From Strigamia acuminata (lineage: Eukaryota; Arthropoda; Chilopoda; Geophilomorpha; Linotaeniidae), in contig OX442319.1 of the NCBI GenBank assembly GCA_949358305.1, forward strand, positions 7,688,001 to 7,752,000: a stretch of 64,000 nucleotides of DNA. The letters run 5' to 3'. Under the pieces are notes generated by a model. The model ran no database searches. It saw only the letters and a program-made list of their open reading frames with translations, and had not been told where the DNA came from. Within the stretch, counting starts at the first letter, position 1. The number at the start of each line of letters is the position of its first letter. Below are positions 1 to 9,200 of this stretch, piece after piece. The translations under genes were made by a program, and so were the position numbers.

Positions 1-160
1 TCAAAACACTTTAATAAGCAATAAAAAATCTGAAAAGTAAAAAAATACCAATTAGGCAAAGGAAATTAAAACACCTAAAGATTTTAATCAACACAAATCA
101 AAATGGTGAAAAATATTGACAATAAAAATAGCACAACAATATCTACGCTGTCTTGCAACA
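1..160 (-). repeat. BEL1b 3' LTR, 5' portion only (cut by window start)
   Basis: On the minus strand this begins TGTTGCAAGACAGCG at position 160, the same LTR start as at 4198, 29606 and 32635. It shares private variants with the minus-strand LTR at 31168-32635, differing at one base in the 160-bp overlap, and both differ from the BEL1a LTRs. This pairs it with that LTR as the two ends of a single minus-strand element. The rest lies left of the window, so the target-site duplication cannot be read. Confidence 0.85.
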
Positions 161-180
161 GCGAATTGCCGGCGAGAGGA
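161..180 (-). promoter_or_regulatory. Pre-3' LTR motif of BEL1b, in the place of the polypurine tract
   Basis: Read on the minus strand this is pyrimidine-rich followed by CGCCGGCAATTCGC, directly against the LTR start. The same block precedes the 3' LTR of BEL1a, and a close variant precedes that of BEL2. Plus-strand DNA synthesis should start here, yet the segment is not purine-rich. Confidence 0.45.
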
Positions 181-220
181 CAGAGAAGGAGAACCACACA
201 CAAAGTCTTAATAGAATAAA

Positions 221-3200
221 TCACTCAAGTTCAAGGGCTCTCACAAGCTTGACTGACCTTTTCAACTCACGTTCATCGGGTAGCACAACTTTTATCACAC
301 GGATTTGACCATCCTCACCGGGAAAAATTTCTTTTATCCTGGCAAGTGGCCAAAAATATGGGTTAGTACCCATTTTTTCTAGAAGCACTATTTGGTCTAC
401 TTTAGGGTTTTTGAAGAACTTATCACCTTTTGATTCATAAAAATTCCTCAATTGCATGAGGTAACTCTTTTTCCAAATTTTCCAGAACTCCCAAATAAAT
501 TGGCGTCGTTTAATGTCCAGTTTTCTTAAATCTGATTTTTTAATTGCACTCAATTGTTTGTTTATTACGTATTTAGGCATACCTCCTGTTAGAAAGTTTT
601 CAGGTGCCAAAATTCTACCACCGTCAACACTGTCGGGGACATAACTTAAAGGTCGTGAATTTAGCACTGAACTAATTTCCAGAGCCAAAGTTTGAAGAGT
701 TTCTAAGTCTACGGTGCTGCGCAACAATATCTTTCGAAGTTTATCTTTAACTGAGCGGACTAGACGCTCCCACGCTCCGCCCATCCATGGAGACAGCGGT
801 GGGATGAATGTCCAGAGCACCCTTTTTTCAGATAGGAATGTTTTCACGTCTTTTTGACCGATGAGTTTTCCCCACGATTGTAATTCGAGGCTTCCGCGCT
901 CAAACGTCTTACTGTTGTCAGAGAAAATCTTCCCGGGGTATCCATAGCGTGCCCCAAATCTTCTCATTGCAAGCAAAAACTTTGGCACAGAAAGGTCCTC
1001 TGATACTTCTAAATGTATGGAACGGGTCACCATACAAGTAAAAAGCAAGATATATACTTTTTTCTTTTCTTTCTTGTTGCTGCCGACATAAATGGGACCC
1101 AAGTGGTCCACTCCTGTGTTTTGGAATGGCGCCGCTGGTGTCACACGTTCAGCAGGAAGGTCACCCGTTGAAGGGTTGTTGCGTGCAAGTTTTCCTCGTC
1201 GGCAAATCTCACATTCTCGAATAACTGTTTGTATAGTTCTTCGTCCTCATATAATCCAAAATTGTTCGCGTAGGTGATACAAGGTTTCGCTTATGTCACC
1301 GTGAAGCAACTCCAAATGCACTTTTTTAATTAACAGTCTTGTTATCCAACTATCATAATGCAAGATAATTGGATACACTTCATCAAATGTCAATAAAGAT
1401 TTTTTCAAGCGGCTACGAAGTCGAAGTAATCCGTCCTCGTCAATGAAGAGCTCGAAATTGCGTAGGGTGGAATGTTTAGACAGTTCTCTTTTGTTTTTCA
1501 CATCATCAATCTCCTCAGAAAAATGTAGTTTCTGGGAAAATTGCAGGATCTTCAATTGGTTGTCCTCTAACTCGAGTGGCGAGAGAGGCTCACCGCGCAA
1601 AAGTTTGTTTTTCCATCGCAAAATATACGAAAAAACTCTCAAAAGTTTGTTGTAATTTCGGAAACGTTTGAAAAATTGTCCAATAAAACTTTCCTTAACT
1701 TGAATAGTCATCACTACAATTTTTCGTTCCTCTTCTGGAAGAATCTCTTGTATAATTTCTGTTTTTTCTAGTTTTGAGACATCAACTCCAAACCACCAAA
1801 GTTTATTTTGCATCAATGTTTTTGAGTTATGTGGTCGAGTCAATAAATCTGCTGGGTTAAATTCCGTTGGTACGTGAGACCATTGTTCGGGTTTGGTTGA
1901 AGAAATAATTTCTTGAACACGGTTTGAGACGTATGGCTTCCATACGTTCTTGTCACTGTTTATCCAGGCTAGAGTTATGGTGGAGTCCGAGTAGTATCTC
2001 ACTTTAGTGACCGGGTAACCGGGAAGAAAGTTTTCTAACAGGTACTTGGTCATTCGCACTCCTACCACTGCTGCAGTTAATTCAAGTCGAGGAAGAGTCA
2101 CTTTTTTCGTCGGCGCAATACGACATTTACTCAACAATAAAGTTCTTTTGCTCTCCAGATTGACGACAAAAATTGAACAGCCAAATGCCTTTGTGCTTGC
2201 GTCACAGAAAACTTCTAAAGTGATGTCTTGACCGGAATAAGTCTGCAGCCAACGTTGAACTTTCAATTCTTTCAATTTTTGTATGTCTTGACTCCACTCT
2301 TCGACTTCTTTTTTCTCTGAGTCAAGAATCTTTTCATCCCAGTTTTTTGTCCTCATCCAGATTGCTTGAACTAGCAGTTTCATTTGAAGCACAACAGGAG
2401 CAATGAGTCCCATTGGATCGAATATGGAAGCCATTAATGAAACAACTTCTCGCTTCGTATTCGGAATTTTTTCAATTGTCGGAATATTAAACATCATGAC
2501 ATCTTCTGCCGTGTTCCACAATATTCCAAGCATTTTTATAATTCCTAAGTCTGAAAACTCCTCTCCTCGCATATGAAAACCTTCTTTTTTCAAATTGTTG
2601 AAGACGTCCTTGCTTGAGGTCGCCCACTTCACGAGGGGAAGCTTTCCGTCGTCTAATATCATTTTCAGTTTCTCGCAATGTGAGGTTGTGTCGGCTGTAA
2701 AATCTCCTCCTGACGTCAAATCATCCATGAAGATTCCATCATCGAGTGCGTCGACTTCTTTTGCATGAGTTTCTTCAAATTGTTTCGCTTGTTTCCTAAT
2801 CGTCGCACACAAGAGGAATGGAGAAGAAATGACGCCAAATGGCACGACAATCATTCGCAGAACCATTAGATTATTCCACAAATTTTGCCAAGAGTATGGC
2901 TCTTTGAAATAGTCACGAGCGACCCACAAAAAACGTAAAAAGTTTGTTTGAGTTGGGTTGATCATAACCTGGAGAAACGCTTGCTTAATGTCTGCTATTA
3001 TTGGAATACAATAGAGACGGAATCTCACAATAACGAGAATTAAGTCTGGGTTGAGGGAAGGTCCCGGAAATAGACAGTCATTAAGGGAACGCTTTCCTTT
3101 CTTGGAGGAAGACGCGTTAAACACTACTCTAAATTTCGTCGTGTCTCGATCCTCCTTGATTACAGGGTGGTGAGGTATATTGTAGGTTCCTTTCTTCAGA

Positions 3201-4197
3201 AAACGCTCCTCTTTTGGGACTTCCTCCGCGTGATTTTCGTGAATATACTGCCACATGGACTCGTCGTAACGTTTTTTGTAATCCTCGTTGGCATCTATTC
3301 TTTTGAGCGTGTTAGCCAGTTGGTTCATGGCCAACTCCCAATTGGATTCCAAGTCGACTTCCTGTCCATTGAATGGCAGCATGACTTCATAACGTCCATC
3401 GTCTAGACGCTTCGTAGTTGATTCGAATCGATCGCGAATAAAGTCGGATTCTTTTTCTCCCGCATTTATTCCGATTGCCTCCAAGTTCCACAGTTTGTCC
3501 AATTTTTCTTGGATGTCTAAGTCGCATGTATTACAACATGTTGTCATTCCTTCCTCATCCTCAAACAAATTGGTGTTTCCAGCCGCTCCAGCCAAGACCC
3601 ATCCAAAAATTGTGTTGATTAGTCCAAGGTCGGCGTTTACTTTTTTCTTGCCATCCTTAACGACCTTCCACCACACGTCGACTCCTAAAAGCACATCAAT
3701 TTGAGCAGTCTTAGCTGGTAGGTCTTCAGCAAGTTCGAGATTTAGTTTCTTCACTTTGTCAATCATTGATGAGTTCAGAATGCCCTGCACTCGTGGCAAA
3801 TCTTCCACAGAAAGCATGGAAAGTTTCAATTCTTGAGTGTCATTTTTACTCTGTAGTGTGACATTGAACACATCGTAGTCCGTGGCTGCTGGAGACGAAT
3901 CATTAAAACGTTGTGTGGTGGCAGAAACACTGCCGCACTTTTTAAGTTTCAGTCTATCAACAAATTCTTTTGTGATGAACGATCGATGGCTTCCCGGGTC
4001 GATCATTCCACGAATGCTGTGAGTTCCTCCTGATTTGGTCTTGAGGTCCGCGGTGAATATCATTAGTTGTAGAGTCGTCGAGATTGCGCAGGAAACATGT
4101 GTTGTTACTTGTGGCTCCTTCGGCTTCTCCGCAGCGCTCGTTGAATTCTTCACCTCGGATTTTTTGCATATTGTGGAATGGTGTCGCCCACCACAAT
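221..4197 (-). pseudogene. BEL1b Gag-Pol polyprotein, 5'-truncated and with a nonsense codon
   Basis: This is the 3' three quarters of a BEL/Pao Gag-Pol gene, very similar to the BEL1a polyprotein with only scattered replacements. It starts inside the last zinc knuckle of gag, where the BEL1a LTR cuts it. It then carries the aspartic protease with a D-P-G-S motif, reverse transcriptase with FMDD, RNase H, the HHCC integrase finger, the integrase core and the C-terminal conserved domain. The frame is open from 4197 to 1250. There a TGA at 1247-1249 replaces the AGA arginine codon of BEL1a just after the FWII residues near the integrase zinc finger. The same frame resumes and runs to the stop at 221, so this is a substitution and not a frameshift. 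The matrix and capsid part of gag, the leader and the LTR end are missing. It cannot make a full polyprotein. Confidence 0.9.
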
Positions 4198-4716
4198 TGT
4201 TGCAAGACAGCGTAGAAATTGTTGTGCTATTTTATTGTCAATATTTTTACCATTTACTTTGAGTTGATTAAAATCTTTAAGTGTTTTAATTTCCTTTGCC
4301 TAATTGGTATTTTTCACTTTTCAGATTTTTTTATTGCTTATTAAAGTGTTTTGACTTGATTTTTATTCATACTTTTCAATATTCAGTAATGTTTATGCTT
4401 TGTATTGATTTCAAATATCTTATTCCGTGCATTTATTGACTTATTCACTTGTTTTTTGAGAGTTTGTGTTGATTCCGAACTGTTTTGGTGCAAATTTCGT
4501 TACCTAGCATACAATTGCGATGCTAGTGACGTCATTTTTCTGTTTCCCGTAAAGTTACGGTTCCGCCTTCTAACCTTTTGTTTAGTACTTTTCAAATCAC
4601 TTGGAATTTTATTAAGCATTCGTTTAGACTAATTCAAGCATGCTCTTTCTATCTAGATGCATCAAAACTGCTTTGGAAGTTCCGTTTGATTGGTTTGAAC
4701 GTTCGTTTCCGTCTGC

Positions 4717-4724
4717 CATAAAAG
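4717..4724 (+). promoter_or_regulatory. TATA-like box in the BEL1a LTR
   Basis: CATAAAAG lies about 520 bp into the LTR in AT-rich U3-like sequence, followed by GC-rich sequence. The 3' LTR has the same motif at 30125-30132. The transcription start cannot be fixed from sequence alone. Confidence 0.3.
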
Positions 4725-4896
4725 CGCAGCCGGGAATGTTCGTTTGGCCGATAAATTCGTATTTATTCAATCTGTGTATTTTATTCCGATGTTTTGTGAA
4801 GAGAATTGATAATTATTCTTATAATTTAATCGATACTTTTTTGATTATTTACATTTAGTGTTTTTACATTCATTTTACGTGTAGTTTTGCCGCCGA

Positions 4897-4968
4897 TGTT
4901 ATGTTCGCCGGACGCCATGTTTGATCCAACACCTTTGTTATGTTCGCCGGTCGCCATGTTTGTCCCAA
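4897..4968 (+). repeat. Tandem pair of 33-bp repeats with YY1-like motifs in the BEL1a LTR
   Basis: Two copies (4897-4929 and 4936-4968, period 39) read TGTTATGTTCGCCGG, then (A/T)CGCCATGTTTG. On the minus strand each contains AACATGGCG(A/T)CC, which resembles the YY1/Pho site AANATGGCGNC. The 3' LTR repeats them at 30305-30376. The diverged BEL1b LTR keeps two copies, at 31867-31884 and 31906-31923. Factor binding is inferred. Confidence 0.6.
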
Positions 4969-5232
4969 GCGACGATTACACAATGTAACCGTTATTTTTG
5001 TATTTTATATCACATAATTTGCATTTACTATTACATTGCGTTATTATTCAGTATGTATTCTTTGATAATTTTGTGCTTTTGTACCGATCGAAATTCAAAT
5101 GTGATCGTTATGTAATTTTCCTGGCCTGTGATTGGCTATCGTCAATCCTTTCTTTCCGAGATCGGTTTATTGCTAATATCTCATTGTTTAACGTGTTTTT
5201 TGACATTGTTGTGATTAGCTTTTTTGTTCACC

Positions 5233-5236
5233 GCAT
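5233..5236. other. Target-site duplication GCAT of BEL2, left copy
   Basis: GCAT precedes the BEL2 TG terminus at 5237 and recurs at 13079-13082 after its CA terminus at 13078. The uninterrupted BEL1a 3' LTR has a single GCAT at the equivalent place (30641-30644), which proves the duplication. Confidence 0.95.
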
Positions 5237-5336
5237 TGTTGCTAGCACTGGCAACAGACCAGGACGGGGAAACGGTCAGCGACGATGGCGGAAGAAATCC
5301 CAGGAGAAAAGTGAAAGTATAGTGGGTGTGTGGACG

Positions 5337-5348
5337 TGCGCATGCGCA
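5337..5348. promoter_or_regulatory. Perfect NRF1/Ewg-type palindrome in the BEL2 LTR
   Basis: TGCGCATGCGCA matches the NRF1 consensus exactly; Drosophila Ewg recognises a similar site. The second copy is at 12258-12269. BEL1a carries a one-mismatch version at 13241-13252. Binding is inferred from the motif only. Confidence 0.4.
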
Positions 5349-5523
5349 ACCAGACAAGGTCGGGCCCAACCACGGCAATTTAGGGTTAACGATCTCAGGC
5401 ACAAACAATCGAATCAACTCACAAAGTGGCGGCCAGTAGGAGGAGAAAGCGCGCCCGGTTCTCTACTCACTACACATCATGTAGGCAGAAGCAATAGACT
5501 GGTTTGGGGAAGAAAACAGTAGT

Positions 5524-5529
5524 TTTATT
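5524..5529 (-). terminator. Polyadenylation signal AATAAA in the BEL2 LTR
   Basis: On the minus strand AATAAA lies about 630 bp into the 921-bp LTR, where an R/U5 boundary would be expected. The other LTR has it at 12445-12450. Confidence 0.4.
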
Positions 5530-6157
5530 CCAAAGTGAGAGAGAGGAAAATAAAACTCAACCGTTAGGGTTAAGTTTCAACAACACAAGAAGCACGCACT
5601 CATTGTTGGAATGCGTGACTATGGAAACAGGCAAAATGAGGAAATGCATCAGTTACATTACAAAATGTACAAAACCAAGAGAATAAAAGCTTATAACTAA
5701 CAGATGCATTGAAACAAGCAATCCTTTGTCTTAAAAGGCTTAACACTAACATCAGACACAGCTCAGATTTCTAGCACAATCAAGAGCAGTGTCACTTAAA
5801 TCAAATAACACTTTTACACTTGCTAATAAAGCATATTAACAACAATCACTAATTGCAAAGCAGACCAAGAGATGGCGCTCAAACACGGTAGGCCAAAAAC
5901 TAGTACAAACATAAGAGAAAATGCTCTAGGCTCTACTAAAATTTAAATCTAAAGCAGTGACGAGTTGGCATGGCAACGCAGCTCGTCCCAGACGGTCAAG
6001 ACCAAGAAATCAGCGCAGGTAAGTGCTCTAAATTCCTGGCGATCAGGCTAGAAAATACTAAATGAAGACAAAAAGATTATTAAAACTCCAAAGACACTTT
6101 CTGTCTAAAAAACCAAAAGTTGAACCGCTAACGATTCCATCGCGGTTGCTAGCAACA

Positions 6158-6177
6158 GCGTCTTGCCGGCGGGAAGA
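6158..6177 (-). promoter_or_regulatory. Pre-3' LTR motif of BEL2 (GCCGGC block)
   Basis: The minus strand reads TCTTCCCGCCGGCAAGACGC directly before the LTR start. It shares CGCCGGCAA and a terminal CGC with the BEL1 elements. No polypurine tract is present where one is expected. Confidence 0.45.
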
Positions 6178-6211
6178 AGACAACGCCGGAAGAACTGCGA
6201 CTATTCAGACG

Positions 6212-9200
6212 TCAATCTAACTCAAGCACGCGGATGTGCTTGACCGAACGGAGAAATTGTTTCCCTTCAGCAGACGTGACTCGCACGACACGGATTATCC
6301 CGTCGTCGCCGGGATACACAACGTCAACTCGCGCTAAGGGCCAGAAGTATGGGTTTGACCCCACCTTTTCCAGTAAAACAATTTGTCCCACTTCGGGGTT
6401 GCGGGGATGTCGATCTCCTTTGACTTCATGAAAATTACGTAATTGCTTAAGATAACTTTCTTTCCACAAACGCCAGAACTCCCATAAGGCGAGTCTGCGC
6501 TTGTGGTCAAGTCGTCTCAAATCTTTCTGACGAATCGCGTGAACGGGACGATTGATGACGTATTTAGTCGTACCGCCGGTAAGGAAGTTCTCCGGGCTCA
6601 GGATACGACCACCGTCCACCTCCTCGTGTACATAAGATAGCGGACGCGAGTTAAGTACTGAACTTATCTCGGCCACTAGAGTCTGCAAGGACTCCAAGTC
6701 GATGGTTTGACGCAATAAAGTCTTGCGTAGCTTGTCTTTGACGGACCGTACTAAGCGCTCCCAAGCTCCTCCTGCCCAGGGGGACAAGGGGGGAATAAAT
6801 GTCCATAAGACTCGCTTCTCAGACAAGAGCGTACGCATCCCTTCCTTGGCGACCAACTTCCCCCAAGATTGAATCTCTTGGGCACCGCGAGAAAAAGTCT
6901 TCGAGTTATCGGAGAAGACTTTAGCTGGATAGCCAAAGCGGGCTGCGAAACGTCTAAACGCAAGCAAGAATTTCTCCACCGAGAGATCCTCGGACACCTC
7001 AAGGTGTACGCTACGCGTAACCAAACAGGTAAACAACAGGATGTAGGCTTTAGAAGCCTTGCGCCCACTCCCCAGCACCACCGGACCCAAATGGTCGATC
7101 CCGGTGTGTTGGAACGGAGCCGCAGGTGTAACACGCTCGGACGGCGGATCACCGGTAGGCGGGTCTTCACGGATCAGCTTTCCTCTCTTGCAGACAAGAC
7201 AGCTGCGTATGACCGACTGCACTGTTCGGCGACCGCGTATTATCCAAAAACGGTTTCTCATATGGTAGAGAGTCTCACTTAAGTCGCCGTGTAAGAGCAA
7301 TGCGTGCTCACGACGGATAAGTAACCGGGTCACCCAACTACTCGGGTGTAGCAAAATCGGATAGACCTCATCAAACGGAAGAAACGATTTGGCAAGACGA
7401 CTTCGGAGCCGTAGCAAACCGGTTTCGTCCAGGAATATGTCGAAATTTCTGAGGGGGGATGACTTCTCAACCTCCTCTTTGCGTTCAACGGCAACACATT
7501 CTTCTAAAAAATGCATGCGCTGTGACCAGTAGATCAGCTTCCGTTCCGCCTCCTCCAACTCATACACATTCAATTCCTTCCCGGGCGCGGGAAAGCGCCA
7601 CCGGCGAATGAAAGCGAGTACGCGAGTCAAGCGATTGAACGAGCGGAATCGCTTAAAAAACTGATCGAGAAAATCATCGTACAACGTCACTGCAGAAGAG
7701 ACCAGCTTCTCTTCTTCTTTGGGAAGGACCACCGGAGGGGCGTCGACCTGGTCGAACTCCTTCGGGTCTGGACCATTCCACCAAAGGTGACTTGAAATCA
7801 AGGTCGGTACGTCGCAAGGACGTGTCAAAATGTCGGCAGGATTTTTTGCGGTTGGGACGTAAGACCATTGGTCAACCCTTGACTTGTCGAGGACCTCAGC
7901 CACTCGATTCGAAACATAGGGTTTCCAACGGTTCTTTTCCGATCGGATCCAACCCAACGCGACCATAGAGTCGGTAAAAAATCTTACACTCGAGATAGGG
8001 AAGTCAGGTAAAAAATCGGTCTGAATGTATTCGAGCATGCGAACACCAATCACCATGGCGGTCAGCTCAAGGCGCGGAAGCGTAAGCTTGTCTAACGGAG
8101 CGATCCTGCTCTTTCCGACGAGAAGCTTGCTTACACCGGAAGAGTTCCGGATGTAAACTGCGCAGCCATAAGCTCGGGGACTCGCATCGCAATACACTTC
8201 TAAACTTAGACCTTCACCCGAATACGTGCCCACCCATCTCTGCACCTTTACTTCTTTCAGATGTTGAAGGTCGGCATACCAACGAGCAACCTGAGCACGG
8301 TCGTCGTCCGGTAACACCTGGTCCCAGGCGAAAGCTCGGCCCCAGAAGCTCTGCATCAGCAGCTTCATCGGCAAAACGATCGCGGCCAGGAAACCTAACG
8401 GGTCAAACAGGGACGCGACGAGCGAGAGGACTCCCCGCCTAGTGCTAGGGACCTCATCAAACTCGGGAACTCGAAAAAGAATCGCGTCTTGCTGGACGTC
8501 CCAGAGAATTCCCAGCATTTTAATAACACCGAGATTCTCGAACGAATCAGCTCTCATATGGAACCCTTCCTCTTTCAGGGAACCAAAGACTTCACCATTC
8601 GACGCTGCCCACTTAACGAGCGGTAACTTCGCGGCGTCGAGAATGTTGCGTAAATTCAAACAATGAGCAACAGCTGCTGGCGGACGATCAGCGCCAGACG
8701 TAAGGTCGTCCATGAAGATACCCTTGTCGAGAGCATCCGCCTCTTTCGGGTGTGAGGCAGCATGAAGTTGCCCTTGCGCACGTATTGTTGCGCAAAGTAA
8801 AAATGGTGATGAGTTTACACCAAATGGAACCACCGTCATCCGTAGGACAACCAAGTTGTCCCACAAGTTTCGCCACGAATACACGTCGGCGAAATATCCA
8901 TCCGCCACCCAAAGAAAGCGCAAGAAATTGCGATGCTTCGGATCGATCGATACTTGCAGAAATGCCTGTTTGATGTCGGCAATGATAGCAATGCACATCA
9001 AACGAAACCTAATCAAAACCCGGATGATATCGGGATTGAGAGACGGCCCCGGGTATAAACAGTCATTGAGCGACCGCGCGCCCTTCTTTGAAGAAGAGGC
9101 GTTAAAAACGACCCTGAACTTCGTGGTCTCACGGTCCTCCTTAATAACAGGGTGATGTGGGATATTGTAAACCCCTTCTGTCCAGAAACGTTCGGCCGGA

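Larger units (their letters stand above)
4198..5236 (+). repeat. BEL1a 5' LTR, left part (U3), split by BEL2
   Basis: It matches 29606-30644 of the 3' LTR. It starts with the canonical TG terminus and stops at the GCAT that BEL2 duplicated on insertion. It holds a TATA-like CATAAAAG at 4717-4724 and two tandem copies of a GCCATGTTTG-containing repeat. Short open frames here are not coding. Confidence 0.93.
5237..6157 (-). repeat. BEL2 3' LTR (921 bp)
   Basis: Same sequence as 12158-13078 in every line compared, with a constant offset of 6921. It contains the palindrome TGCGCATGCGCA at 5337-5348, which is an NRF1-type site, and on the minus strand an AATAAA at 5524-5529 that could end transcripts. 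The frames inside it are not genes. Confidence 0.95.

Noticed and set aside
1145-1246. Frameshift between two BEL1b pol frames
   Set aside because: Both parts are in the same frame (distance divisible by three); the break is a TGA substitution.
5504-5686. Small frame repeated at 12425-12607 as a duplicated gene
   Set aside because: Both copies lie in the BEL2 LTRs and are antisense to the element.
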